DNA of 64,000 nucleotides, taken from Inia geoffrensis. Lineage: Eukaryota > Chordata > Mammalia > Artiodactyla > Iniidae. The stretch's first letter is position 1; each line of letters opens with the position of its first letter. Below, piece after piece: positions 14,205 to 25,930 of this stretch. The DNA lies in contig CM070903.1 of assembly GCA_036417435.1 (NCBI GenBank), forward strand, positions 82,391,501 to 82,455,500. Reading direction: 5' to 3'. Below the pieces are notes generated by a model that saw only the letters and a program-made list of their open reading frames with translations, was not told the origin of the DNA and made no database searches. The position numbers were made by a program, and so were the translations under genes.

Positions 14205-14870
14205 TTTTTGGGTCAAGCTTTTGTTAGGTAGGACCAGGGAGGCTTTTTTTCTAGAGCTAATTTTGTCCAGTTAGCAAAGCAAAACTCTCTAAGTACTCTA
14301 CTCAATGATTCATGAATTATGCGAGTTTTCTACTCTGATTGCTGGGAATAGACACTATGCCTAGTTCTCTATGCCTTCCAGGGATTGTTCCCTCTCATCC
14401 TGATTCCTTCCCCAGCCTCAGGTAGTTTCCTCACACATCTGTGCTAATCACTACTCACATGAATAATTGAGGGAACTCTCTGCTGATTACTCAAAGGGAC
14501 CTTCTACAGAGACAGCTGGAGTTCCCTTTGTGCACCTCCCTCCTCTTCAGTGCTCTGCTCTGTGAACTCCAGTCACCTTGGACTCCCAAGTTTCCCCGCT
14601 CCATCTCTGCAACTCAGAGAGACTTTCAGGATCTGCCTGGGTTTCCCGTCCCTGTGCCACAGCCTAGAAACTCTTTCCAGTCAGTAAGATGTGGCATTTG
14701 TAGGGATCACCTCATTAGTTTCCCATCTCTTGGGGATTGCCCTTTGGTGTTGGCCATATGCAATGTCCCATGGACCATTGTTTCATATCTTTTGTCCAGT
14801 TTTTTTTAGTTGCATCAGTAGGAGGGTAAATCTGGTCCCTCTTATTCCAGTTTAGTCAGCATAGAAGTCA
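14205..14870 (-). mobile_element. old L1M, 5' segment (antisense), copy B part 3
   Basis: It resumes the L1M interrupted at 9924, from TTGTTAGGTAGGACCAGGGA to the end at TTAGTCAGCATAGAAGTC, which resembles the inverted 5' end of L1M elements. The 93-codon frame at 14528-14809 is on the wrong strand for L1 and is not a gene. Confidence 0.65.
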
Positions 14871-16427
14871 TTCTAATAGTGTTTTAATGGGTGAATAATT
14901 TGAGGATATAACATAACTTGGGGCATAATGGGCTACCCTATACAAAGAATTTTTCATCTTTGTCTTATACATTATTAAGTTACGTTTTTCCATAACTTTT
15001 CCTCCAGTGATGATTTTAATACTTCTGTTGCATACGTAATTTCATGGCAGTTTTCCCCTACCTCACTATCTTTGTTATCTCATCCTATTGTGTTTCCATC
15101 TCAACTTGCTCACCCCTGAGGCTTTCTGCTCCTGTTTAATAGAGGTTACACCTTCTTGCAACCTACCGAGGGTCTTGTCCGGTAGGAAGTTATTTCCAGA
15201 GATCTTGTCCTCTGAGACTTCATGATGAAGCTTCCTTTCCTTGTTTAGCAACTCTGTTTCGTGGGTCCCATGTTGGTCTCTTCACAGGACCCTTTGTAAC
15301 ATACAGAGTATGTCAGTGGCCTTTGGTCTCACCCACTGTCCATCTGGGTGATGGCTAACTCTCTTATCAAACCACAACCTAACCGCTAGGACCTGGTAGG
15401 CTTTCATCTAGCGCAGCTCTGTTGGCCTGAGCTGAACTGTTTGCCATTGCTTGGGACCTTGGTTCTCTGAATAAAGAGTGTACTGGTGGCATTGCTTTCC
15501 CCAGCAGGCAGTACTATCAAGGCTATCTCCAGCTCTGCCTGTACCTTCAGCACTCTTATTATTTGGCGGTACAACACTTGGGTTGGATTTTTCACTGCCA
15601 GTCTTCCTTTTACTGTTTCCTGTGTTTTCTCTGAGTTGCATCCTCTTATTTGATATTGAAATCATGGATATAAAGAGGCTGGGGAAAAAGAGATAGCCCT
15701 TGAAGTGCCTCAGAAGAGTATGATTCACACGTAAAATATCGGTGCCTGGTTCTCTGGTTAGTAATAACATCATATTTCTTAACCAGAGGACAAAGAGACA
15801 GTCTTCCTACCTATGAGAAGAAAAATTTCAGAGGGAAAACTCACTCTATTCCTGTGGTATGATAAGCCACTTTCTGTACTTTCCTTATGCAACTGGTTAG
15901 GCTTTCAGTAAGTCACAATTCGTCCTAGTTTCTGGAAATGAGTTGTCAATCCCAGTTTTCTCTTTCGAACTTTCATCTTTTTATTTATCTTTAAATGCAT
16001 TTGAGAAGAAAATTGTAAAACAGTATGTTGGTAAATAACCAATAGTCTGGATTTTTGGAATCCCAGACAAAATTACCTCTACAAATTGAGTGTGTTCCCC
16101 CCAAAATTAGGCTAAATGACATTCATTTACCTGTTGGCTATTGATATTACTAAAAATCACTATCATCTTTTCTTAAAATTCACAGAGCATAGGTGAATTT
16201 CTTATAAGGCTATAGACTCTTAAAAGGGTCAGTATGGGGTTCATTCAGAAAGTATGAACCCTACAGCCTGGATTTCTAGGGCCACTGATTTGATCATATC
16301 TATGTAATCTATGCTTTTGAAGACACTCATAAAATTCTTGTCTCTACCGTGAAAAGAATGGGGCAACAAAGGGTTTCATGTTTACTAAACATTGTGTCCT
16401 TGGATGCTTTCCTCTTGCCTGTCACAG

Positions 16428-16598
16428 AATCAAAGATCACCGAGAAGCAAGTGCCAACTAAAGACCAAGTGTCTGCGACCCCCGTGGGAAACCATGATGC
16501 TCAGTCTTCAGGCTCAGAATCCCCCATAGTGTACCTGAAGGATGTCATGTGTTACCTGTCCTTGCTGGAAACAGGGAGACCTCAGGATAAGCTAGAGT
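16428..16598 (+). CDS. DGKG: DGKG exon w3: linker end and lead-in to EF hand 1
   Basis: This 171-nt exon encodes residues 77-133 plus one base. The first half (ESKITEKQVPTKDQVSATPV and a Ser/Gly/Gln stretch) is a variable linker. The second half, VYLKDVMCYLSLLETGRPQDKLE, is a conserved helix region leading into the first EF hand. Both junctions split a codon: G from w2 plus AA gives Glu, and the final T joins TC of w4 to give Phe. The acceptor TTGCCTGTCACAG and donor GTAAGT fit consensus. It is phase 1 at both ends, so exclusion would be frame-neutral but would remove the EF-hand lead-in. Confidence 0.95.
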
Positions 16599-17769
16599 GT
16601 AAGTATGTACCCTGTCAAGGGGCTTCGACCTTTTCCTAGAGGAAGAGCTAGTGTCCTGTTCATTGTTCTAAACAGGCTGGAGGTTGATCTGGGATCCTGG
16701 GGATGGGTCCTGCCTCCTTGGGGGAGCTTTTCTGCCCTGTCACCAGCAGTGACACGAAAATTTCCTGGAATCTTCCCTGGAACACAGTACCAGTTGTATA
16801 GGGTGGAAGGTGCATTTGAGACCTTGACATTGAGAACCAAGATCTGGAAAGGTAAAGGGTCTCTGCAGAGGTTGAAGACTCCCTTCCTTTGCTGGCAGGA
16901 TTTCCTGAAAGCCTCCAATCAGAAAGCTGCTGCCTCCTCTTAGAAGATTTTTCAAGGGAAGATTTTCAACATCTGTCTTCCTTCCCCTATTCCATGCCCA
17001 GGCAACTCTTTAACTACGAAGAACTCTTTTTTTTCTTGAGATCTAATCAACCTCTATCTTGTTAAAGCTTATTTCCATGTCTTCACCCACCCCCACCCCA
17101 AGTGTTTTGGCCTCTTGAGAAAGAGGGCTAGTTAATTAAGGGAGTTGAGCTTGGTTTCAAAAACATGTCTTCAGAAAGAGAATAATAGCTGGGGGCAGAA
17201 AGGAAAGCCCACAGTGGCTGAAGCAGCCTGCAGTCTCGCAGATGACTCACTCTGGGGATGGTCTCGCTGACTTTTGCGAGCCTACAGGCAAACTTTGAAA
17301 CAGATGACAGGTAGGTCCTTGTTAAAAATATATATTGTTTTGGCATTTCTTGGGATCTTAGTAGACACTGAGGGAAAAGCATACACATTATAGCAAAAGT
17401 CAAAATTCCAGCTAATAAGCAGACTAGTCAGTGAAACTTAAGCATTAGGAAAAGTATGGCAAAGGTTAACCCTTGCCCAAAACAAAAGGAAACAGTTTGC
17501 TCTCTTAGCCAGCTTAAAACCTCCCCCATAGGTTTGCAGTGTTAACAATTACAAGTCTTAAATGCTAATGTGGAAGCAAGTGTACCAGATTTCTGTTTCT
17601 TCTGACTAATGTTAAAAGGGAAATGTCAAATTGTTTCCCACATTCAGTTGGATTTTGAGTTTCAGGCATTATATTTGTTCATAACTACCAGAGAGGAGCA
17701 AATGTGGCATATTCCTTGTATTAGTGCCTCTCAGACTGAGTCCTGTAATGGTAATGAAAAGAAACTGTA

Positions 17770-18250
17770 TTTCTAAAAGCTGTTTATTACAGAAAATTTC
17801 AAACACAGATAAAAGTAGAGAATACAAAGAACTTCCATGTGCCCATCAACCACCTTCAACAATTACCAGCTTGTGGTCAGCTGTGTTTTATTTATACCTC
17901 CCACTCATTTCTTCTGCCCCAGATTATTTTGAAGCAAATTCCAGACATCATATAATTTCATCTGTAAATATCTCAGTATGTACCTCTAAAATAATAGAAC
18001 TTTTTCTTAAATAGAGCCACAATACCACAATCACATCTAAAGAAAACGATTCCTTACTATTATCAAATATTCAGTCAGTATTCATTATTTTCCCTTACTT
18101 GGGGAACAATTCAAGCACTGTTTGTTTGAATTGGGATCCAAGTAAGGTCCATACATTGCCATTTGTTACTATGTCTCTTTAGTCTCTCTTCATCTTTTGC
18201 TTATTTTTTTCCCTACAGTTTTTTGTTGTAGAAACTTCGTCATTTGTCCT
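17770..18250. repeat. ancient LINE-type fragment
   Basis: Wording such as TTTTGAAGCAAATTCCAGAC, GGATCCAAGTAAGGTCCATA and TATGTCTCTTTAGTCTCTCT matches an old L1M-like 3' sequence found throughout mammals. The family is not assigned with certainty. Confidence 0.5.
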
Positions 18251-18399
18251 ATAAAGTTTTCTATTTTTTTAATTAAATTAAAGTAATTCAAATCATCTCT
18301 GATTTTAGTGATTGAAACCAAGTTAAGTTTTTTTCTAGATAACCAAGCATGTATTATTCTTTTTGAAAATGATAGCCTGAAATCCCACCCATCATTAAT

Positions 18400-18565
18400 G
18401 TAATAGCAATAATAACTCATCACTGAACACCTTATTTTTGCTAAGCACTTTAAATGCATTTTCTCATTTTAACCTCACAGTAACCCTAGACAGTTGACAT
18501 GATTGTTCTCATTTTATATGTAAGAAAGCATGGAAAAGTTAAATAACTTGCCCAAGGCCATGCTG
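18400..18565 (-). repeat. MIR SINE fragment
   Basis: Antisense MIR: TGCTAAGCACTTTAAATGCA, TCTCATTTTATATGTAAGAA and AACTTGCCCAAGGCCATGCT. Confidence 0.7.
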
Positions 18566-19289
18566 CTAAAGAGTAGGATGCTTGCTCACACTTTCTCATT
18601 CTACTCCTCATGCACAGTGGGACCAAAGAGGGCTCCATGTTAGAGCTACCTGGGCCCAGAGTGTCCCTGACCAGGACATTTGGAGGAGTCACATAGAATC
18701 GGAAACCCATGACTTTCAAATAACTTAAAGTCCAACCAGAGACACCACTGAATAAGCACAAGGTCCAGAGACATAAAACATGTAGAAGGAAGTGACAACA
18801 CATGGGCAGATTAACAGAAGTGCTGTGACCCTGTGGGTACATCCCAAGTGGTCCAGAGCAGTTACACAAGGGAAGGGTCAGCCACAGAGAACACAAGCAT
18901 GATGAAGGGTTTTAAAGGATGGGAGGGAAATGAAGATGTATTCAGCTCTACTCTCCACCCTGCTTACTTCTGAGACCACAGACAGGACCTCTACCTTTTA
19001 GATGAATGAAATGGCAAGTTTCCAAATCCCATAAATGAACATTTAGCCCTTTGCCCAAAATTCACTCCCAAATCTTTCTTATCTTCCATCACCTCTCTAC
19101 AGCTAGAACATGGTAGAGGATGTTTCTGAATTGCATGTAGACATTTTTAGAAAAAGAAATATAATAGCTTCTATAATAATAACTACTTCATAGCATTATT
19201 GAGGATTAAATAAGTAATAATGATAAGATGCATAGGGTGGTACATTGTACTTATTAAATACCAGATATAACTATTCATTAATGAAAGAA

Positions 19290-19510
19290 AATAAAAATAA
19301 ATAACATCTGTTGGGTGCTCTCTGCATTCCAAGTGCTATGGATTTAGCATATCACTGACATATTAATCTTCATTTGAAAAAAACTTAGGATAAAGAAACT
19401 ATTATAATCTCCATCTTACAGATGAAGAAATTGAGCCTAAAGAAGATAAATGACTTATGTGATGCCCTAGAGGTGGTAGGACAGGGCCAAGATCTGAACC
19501 TGCCTAACTC
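19290..19510 (-). repeat. MIR SINE
   Basis: Antisense MIR: CCAAGTGCTATGGATTTAGC, CATCTTACAGATGAAGAAAT, GAGCCTAAAGAAGATAAATG and a GGGCCAAGATCTGAACCTGC end. Confidence 0.75.
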
Positions 19511-19892
19511 CACACCCTTTCTGTGTGCAGTAGAAGCAGTGTCCCGTCTATAACTGTGGTGCCTCTGTCCCACCGTCAGCGGGGCATCTGCTTTGTGTTC
19601 CCGTGATGCTGAGAGGTGTGAGTGCTCTACAGGGAATCACGCTCGTGACCCAGATCTCATCAGCTGCAGAGTTATTGCTTAGACAGTCCCAGAAGCCAGG
19701 TGGCTTGGTTCTCCTCCCTCTTCCCACTGTAAGGAAGGTCAGACTCTGTGCCTTGGAGGGTGGGTGAACTGGCTGCAACGGACTTCACTCCAGTGATTGT
19801 CAGAACGGATCTAAAAACTGGCAGCAGCAAAGTCTCAGCCCATCCCTGGTACCCGGAGGACATCTCAAGCCTCACCTCTGTGTTTCTTGCAG

Positions 19893-19942
19893 TCATGTTT
19901 CGTCTCTATGATTCGGATGAGAATGGTCTCCTGGACCAAGCG
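19893..19942 (+). CDS. DGKG: DGKG exon w4: EF hand 1 loop
   Basis: This short 50-nt exon encodes residues 134-150, FMFRLYDSDENGLLDQA. The calcium loop of EF hand 1 is D140-S-D142-E-N144-G-L-L-D148-Q-A-E151, with canonical ligands at positions 1, 3, 5 and 9. The bidentate Glu at position 12 is the first codon of the next exon, so the loop is split by an intron. Calcium binding here relieves autoinhibition in type I DGKs. The acceptor is GTTTCTTGCAG and the donor GTAAGC. The 104-codon open frame around it (19748-20062) is mostly intron. Confidence 0.95.
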
Positions 19943-20809
19943 GTAAGCTCTCCAAATATCCCTCCAAGATCCAAGAAAGGCTGGGAGAGAGGGGAACAGG
20001 TGAAGGGAGAGTCCAAACACTCTCAGCTCCATCTTCATAGGAATAGCAGTGTCTCAATATGAGCTGCAGAGATGACTAGAAGCCCCCGCCTTCTACTTCC
20101 AAAGAGCCTGCCCAGAGGAGAGTGAACTCCAACTTGCTTTTTCATTCCCGAAGCTCAAATCGCAAAATCTCAGGTTGGGGAGATGCTTTAGTATCTCATC
20201 TAGTTTAACTTCCCAGCTGGTTCAGAAATTCCCCCTGTAATTTCCTGCTGAAGCCCAAGGGTGGAGGAGAGGAGGTGGGGAGAGGCAGAGAGACCAGGGC
20301 AAGAAGACAGGAGAAGGCAGGTAACTGCTGGCATGCTTTGCCATTACCCTTGCCTTCCTCTCATACCCCAGGGCACCAGCTCTAGGGGTCTGGCTCTGTC
20401 TGCTCTGAGCACATGATCCCATCCCACCACACCTGGGAAAGCCTGAGTCTCATCCCCACCTCCCCTCAGGAAGAGGCTGGGACAGGTCAGGGGTCTGTCA
20501 GAATGAGAAGAAGGATGGAAAAGGAAGAAGGTAGAGAGGAGAAAAGGCAAAGAGAATCAGACAGGCCCTGTCCTAATGACTGACAGTGTCAGAGATGGGA
20601 CTCATTAACAGAAAGGCTGTGAGGTTGAAGTGCACGGGGCTGAGTCAGACCAAAGGGAGGAAGAAAGGGAACCAGTCCACTAGACCAACTGCATCGTCCC
20701 GGTTCCCACTCAACCCCAGAGTGTCTTTATGGGACCCCTGCAGCCATATTGCAGTTCCGTGAGCTGGGTCATGCGAGGGAACCACCAAGAGAATCACAGA
20801 CTCTCAAGC

Positions 20810-21630
20810 ATCTGATCAACACATATTGATTGAGTATCTCATATATGTCGGCTACTGTTCTAAGCACTGGGGCGGGCGGGGGGGCGTGTATCAGTGAGCC
20901 AACAGACAAAGATCCAGGCCCTCATGATACTTTTTAGTGCAAACACACACACACTGCAAAGCATAGTCAAGTATGTGTTAGATAGAGCTGTGTGCTAGAG
21001 GGAAAATAAAGGAGGGAAAGGAAGCATTGGAGGGAGCTGCAGTTTTAGCTGGAGGAGCCAAGGGCTCCCTGAGATGGGGACATCTGAACAGACACTTGAA
21101 GGAGGTGAAGGGAGTGGGTCATGGGGAAGCACCTTCCAGGCAGAGGGAACAGCAAGTGCAAAGGTCCTGAGGGATGCCCGGAATGTTAGCAGATTAACTA
21201 GGAGGCCAGAGTGAGTGGAACAGGATGACTGAACAGATGAGGTTGGAGTGAGTAATAGGAGATGAGATCAGAGAAGTAATGAGAAGGGACGGGGCGTTTG
21301 CAAAGCACTATCAAGCCTTACAGGTGATTGAAAGGGTTTTCTCTCTTTTACTCTGGAGAGGTAGAGAACCATTGGAGATTCTGAGCAGAGGAGTGACATG
21401 ATTGACTTAGGTCCTAACAGGATCACTCTAGTTGCTGCGTTGAGTCTAGACTGTGGGGATGCAAGCAGGAATACCAGTTAGGAGGCTATTAAGATAAGCA
21501 AGACAAGAAATGATGGTAACTTGCACCAGGGTAGCAGCATTGCAGGTGGTAAGAAGTGGTTAAATTCTGGATCTATTTGGAAGGTAACACTGGTGGACTG
21601 AAGTGAGTCTCAAAATAGTTCTCTGTCTTT
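20810..21630 (-). repeat. L2 LINE fragment
   Basis: Antisense L2 from its MIR-like 3' tail (TTGAGTATCTCATATATGTC, GGCCCTCATGATACT) into the body. The body has CAGGCAGAGGGAACAGCAAG, GAGTGACATGATTGACTTAG and GATCACTCTAGTTGCTGC. It is degenerate and non-coding. Confidence 0.8.
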
Positions 21631-21904
21631 CAATTTCCCACCAAGACCCCCTGGCAGTTGGATGCCCAGCCTCTTTGTGAACACTCCCAGTAATGGAGAG
21701 TTCACCCAGTACCTTAAAACAGCCGCTCCACCCGTGGGGATGACTGTTAGAGAAGGCATCCCTCCTGCACACAGGGCATCTCTAGTCTGCCAGGGGAATT
21801 TTCAATACAAAACCTGATTCTGCTCTTCTCTCCCCTCCCCCAACCCAGTGGTGAGGTCAAAATAGGCCAACCCTCAACTCTTCCCTCCCTCCATCCCTCA
21901 GCTT

Positions 21905-22300
21905 ACTTCTGCCCTCTATAGCTGACCAGGGCAGCTGACCAGTGGAGTACCAGTTGTACACAATAGGCCTTCAGGTATTTGAAGGCACTATCACATCTTC
22001 CCAAAAATCTTCCCCAAGCTCATATTTCCTAATTTCTACGCTGTTGCTCATAAGGAAGTTTTAAATCTCCATCCTGGTCAAGCTCTAGTTTGTCAATGCC
22101 GTTCTTAAAATATGGCATAGAATTGAACCCACCCCTCCAGGACTCTTTAAGTATCGACATCAGGGAACTAGTTCTTCCTGAAATCTGCCCACTCTGCTTC
22201 CTGAAAATGCCCACCTATTTACACAGCCCAAGATTGAGTCTAATTCTCCATTCCTGAATCACATCGTTTGCTCACATTGAATCTTGGACCCAACTAGTTT
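21905..22300. repeat. possible CR1/L3-like ancient repeat
   Basis: Phrases such as CATCCTGGTCAAGCTCTAGT, GTCAATGCCGTTCTTAAAAT and AGAATTGAACCCACCCCTCC resemble an old amniote CR1-type sequence. The match is from memory and weak. Confidence 0.3.
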
Positions 22301-23279
22301 CACGAGCTCTTTTCCATTGGAACTTGTGCTGAGCCGTGTTCCCACCATTCTGACCACTTCCTTACCCTCATCTACCACTTCACCTGCGGTTTTGCAATGG
22401 GTTATTTTCTACTTTAAATGAAATACAATTTTAAAAATCCCTGTTGGGTTTTAGCTTGCTCACTTTGACCCAGCATTCTACCTGGTGAAAGTAACACCTT
22501 TAAACCTTGCTTCAGTTCTCCAACCTGTGTCCCCAAATCAACCTTACTATGAACATCTTAGATGGTGCTCAAGACATGCAAATGCTTTCTGAGTCCAGTG
22601 TGTTTCAGTGGGACTCTCAGTGCACTGATTCATTAGCATCCAACAATTCTGTGAGGTTTTAGATGGAGCCTGGCCTTGGTACCAAACAAAAGGCTCACTC
22701 ATTAGGCAAACATACCCTTCATGAATTTCCTGTTCCAAGAGTCCTGGACCCAGGACTTGATACAAAGGAAACAAAGGAGATGCCAAAAGGAATCTGAATC
22801 ATAGTGCCTGAGAAAGGACCAACACAGTGGCTCTACATCCAACTGAAACTGACCCCCAAGGGGTATTAGATGAATCCCAAGTTGCTAAAGCTGTGGGAAT
22901 GAGGTGTGGGAAAAGGGGGAAGAAGTAAGTGCCTTGGTTTGTAAGTATTTGTAGGATCACAAAGGAGGAGGACACAGGAGTGCTTTCTATGCTAAGTCAA
23001 AGCACAGAATAGGGGAAGGAAGGTGGGTCTAGGAGGAGGTCAGTGTTCAGTGAGCTTTCTGCATACCTCTGGCTTATCCACGGTCTGTGTTTCTTGTGAG
23101 CTTTGTGGTCAAGGCAGAAATGAAGAGCAAAAACGAATAGTGAGTGCTTGATGAAATGCCAGTATATTGTACCAGCTGCTTCTCACACTCTGCCCTGCCC
23201 ATCTTCCCGCGGGGTTTGATTTTGAGTCTTGCTCGTAAAAGCACATCTTCAGTTGGCTTCTCTCCTTGATGTATTCTAG

Positions 23280-23354
23280 GAGATGGATCGTATTGTCAAC
23301 CAGATGCTACACATTGCCCAGTATCTCGAGTGGGATCCCACGGAGCTAAGGCCT
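23280..23354 (+). CDS. DGKG: DGKG exon w5: EF hand 1 exit helix to EF hand 2 entry
   Basis: This 75-nt exon, phase 0 at both ends, encodes residues 151-175, EMDRIVNQMLHIAQYLEWDPTELRP. Glu151 completes the EF hand 1 loop, and the rest is the exit helix and connector to EF hand 2. Human gamma, as I recall it, has Cys where this sequence has Arg (EMDCIVNQ to EMDRIVNQ). The acceptor is TGTATTCTAG and the donor GTGAGT. Skipping would keep frame but delete the Glu ligand. Confidence 0.94.
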
Positions 23355-24063
23355 GTGAGTTTCCAAAAGCAAGGGGTGACTTTCCAGTGAGCTTCCAAGA
23401 TGAGAGTGGGACTTGGAAACACATGTTTACGGTGCAGGCTGTCCCAGATCATCTTCTTAGAGGTGACTTCTCTGGGTCCTACACCTTGATCTCCCACTTC
23501 CCTGATGGGAAAGATTAGAGGCAGCAGGGGAAAGTGTAGACTAATTCAAATAATAATTCCTAATAATACCCCCTAACGCTTTCACCAAAGCTAAATTTTT
23601 ATAACAGGAGCTCAGAGATCAGAGAATTTAGAGCTAGAAAGACTTTTAAAGATTTTTCTCAATCATTAGATAATATTAATAATAATAATTACATGGGGGG
23701 GCTCCTATGAGTCTGATATAATAGTTAACGTTTTATATACACTTTCTCGAATCTTCACTACCATGCTGCAAACAGAGCAATACTAGTTCCATTTTACAGA
23801 TGAGAAAAGCAGAATCCAGAGAGTTGGGGTGGCTTGTCTAAGGCCACACAGGTCAGGGCAGAGACAGGCTTGGACCCCTGTTCTCCTCACCCCCATTTGC
23901 TCCCTCAATGCTCTACTCACTCCGAATCAGAGGGGAAAGGGGTAAAACACAAGCCAGAAAACATAGAACAGAAGAGAGAGAAAAGGGCAGGGTGGGCGGG
24001 GCAAGGGTGGGGCAGAGAAGTCGAAGATGAAAGTGGACAGTGGTTGCTCTATGGATTCCACAG
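23355..24063 (+). other. intron between w5 and w6
   Basis: A 709-bp intron containing an antisense MIR at 23715-23870 and a purine-rich stretch near 23940-24030. Nothing else is recognised. Confidence 0.8.
23715..23870 (-). repeat. MIR SINE fragment
   Basis: Antisense MIR: TTCCATTTTACAGATGAGAA, AGAGAGTTGGGGTGGCTTGT and CTAAGGCCACACAGGTCAGG. Confidence 0.75.
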
Positions 24064-24186
24064 ATATTGAAGGAGATGTTACAAGGGATGGACTACGACC
24101 GGGATGGCTTTGTGTCTCTCCAGGAGTGGGTCCACGGAGGGATGACCACCATCCCATTGCTCGTCCTCCTGGGCATGGACGACTCT
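24064..24186 (+). CDS. DGKG: DGKG exon w6: EF hand 2
   Basis: This 123-nt exon, phase 0 at both ends, encodes residues 176-216. It reads [20 protein letters not shown], then [21 protein letters not shown]. The EF hand 2 loop is D185-Y-D187-R-D189-G-F-V-S193-L-Q-E196, with all calcium ligands canonical. The following hydrophobic [10 protein letters not shown] segment is strongly conserved in type I DGKs and links the EF pair to C1A. The acceptor is the ATTCCACAG end of the intron, and the donor is GTAAGT. Skipping is frame-neutral and would remove EF hand 2 entirely. Confidence 0.96.
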
Positions 24187-24627
24187 GTAAGTTGCAAGCT
24201 TGAGATCAAAGACCTCTCACCTTTCAGAAACATCAGGTCCCACGAGGAAGTTAATATCCTTGGCTTCTGCCCCAGACTTCCCAATGGACAGCCCGTATGC
24301 TCTAGGCCAGCCCAAAAGTCCTCTCTTTTTACCTATTAGTGCCTGAAATATCATTCATTCATTTGACAGACGTTTACTAAATTATTACTAAATAAAGATA
24401 CTGTTCTAAGGGCTACAAGGGAACACAGATACAATATTCACCCACCGGAAACTTATGCTCAACCAGGCAAAGGGCAAAATATATTCAGGGAAGAATTCTG
24501 CCTTTTTCACAAATTAGACTTAAAAATGCTAAGAGAGTTGGGGAAGGAAGGAAGGAAAGGAAGAAAGAAAGAAAAAAATACTGATTTGTTGTGAGGCAGA
24601 GGGCGTTCAATAATAATATCTTTTCTC

Positions 24628-24839
24628 TTTTTTTTTTTTTTTTTTTTGCGGTATGCGGGCCTCTCACTGTTGTGGCCTCTCCCGTAGCGGAGCACAGGCT
24701 CCGGACGCGCAGGCCCAGCGGCCATGACTCACGGGCCCAGCCGCTCCGCGGCATGTGGGATCTTCCCGGACCGGGGCACGAACCCGTGTCCCCTGCATCG
24801 GCAGATGGACTCTCAACCGCTGTGCCACCAGGGAAGCCC
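24628..24839 (-). mobile_element. CHR-type SINE with whale-like body (antisense)
   Basis: A T20 tract (24628-24647) is followed by the whole element in reverse, from GCGGTATGCGGGCCTCTCAC to GTGCCACCAGGGAAGCCC. Flanks AATAATAATATCTTTT (24609-24624) and AATAATGATATCTTAT (24840-24855) form a clear target-site duplication with slight divergence. The CpG-rich body is typical of the SINE abundant in whales and dolphins and is the best evidence for a cetacean source. Confidence 0.92.
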
Positions 24840-25844
24840 AATAATGATATCTTATTTAACAATCAGAACAACCAGATAAGGTAGATATTTTTTTACCTAT
24901 TTAAACAGATGGAAAACTGAGATTCTGAGTCCGAAGAGGAAAAAGAATAGCCAGTATTTATTTGTACTTGACTCCAAAGAAGCTGTACTTTCGAACGTCT
25001 CACACTTCGGAGTGAGACCAGTGGAAGGAACTTTGCAGGGTGTTTGCCCTGGCTCTGAAGGATGTTTGGGATTTTGATAGGCCATTCTTGAGATAAAGAT
25101 AAAGACCTAGGATATTTGATCTGGCTCTCAAGGATGGGTATGATTTGGCTGGTAGAAGAGAGAGTTTGCAGCCGGCAGAATAGCTTGATCAAAGACCCAC
25201 GTGAAAGAAAGTTCAGGGTGTTTTAGAGAAACCTCCCAGTTTTGATCAGAGTAGGGAATACATGTAGAGGCTTAATGTGAAATCACTGGCATCTGACCTG
25301 GTCTGCTTATTTACCATGAAAGTAGCTTCCATACATGAGGTAGGGAAGATTAGAACTAAAAGTACAAATGGCGACATTAGCGTTTACTGGTACAGTCACA
25401 TGGGTTGTAAGACAATACCTCTTCAAGATTACTGAAATGTCAAAGAGAGGGACAGAACAGCAGGTTCACTTGGGTTAGCCTCTAGCTGATGTTGCCTGTG
25501 CTGTGTCCATCTGACAGTTCTGCAATTCAGGCCTAAAGCTGAGCCCTCACCTCCAACACTCAAGGACTAAGAATCCTGCAATTATCTCATAACGTGTCCA
25601 GCTCTTTCCAAGTGCTAAATAGAAATCAATGAACCAGGATCTCCTTTTTCCTTATAACCCTAGAAGGTCAGAGCTGGAAGAGAACTTGGTGCTCTCTGGT
25701 CTGTCCCCTTCCTTTTTCATACCAAGGACCAGAGAGGTAAAGGCACTTGCCCATGGACACACACCTAGTTAGTACCAGAAGCCATATTCCATATTCAGTA
25801 ACAGCAGACTTCTCATGCAGTGATTTCATACCAAGAACCTACTG

Positions 25845-25930
25845 TGTGCATGAACGCACATGAGCTAGGACCTGGGGGTGCTCAGATAGGTTAGGTATAC
25901 TTTCTGCTGTCAAGGCTCAAGATTATAGCT
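25845..25930 (-). repeat. L2 3'-tail fragment
   Basis: Short antisense L2/MIR-type tail: AACCTACTGTGTGCATGAAC and TTTCTGCTGTCAAGGCTCAA. Confidence 0.4.

Larger units (their letters stand above)
16599..19892 (+). other. intron between w3 and w4
   Basis: A 3.3-kb intron. It holds an ancient LINE-like fragment (17770-18250) and two antisense MIR pieces. No gene or regulatory element is recognisable elsewhere (16.6-17.7 kb and 18.6-19.2 kb). Confidence 0.8.
19943..23279 (+). other. intron between w4 and w5
   Basis: A 3.3-kb intron. An antisense L2 occupies 20810-21630, and a possible CR1/L3-like relic lies at 21905-22300. From 22.3 to 23.28 kb I see nothing recognisable. A G-rich run GGGGCGGGCGGGGGGGCG sits at about 20870-20887. 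Confidence 0.8.

Noticed and set aside
24660..24839. tRNA-like sequence
   Set aside because: It is the tRNA-derived head of a SINE and not a tRNA gene.
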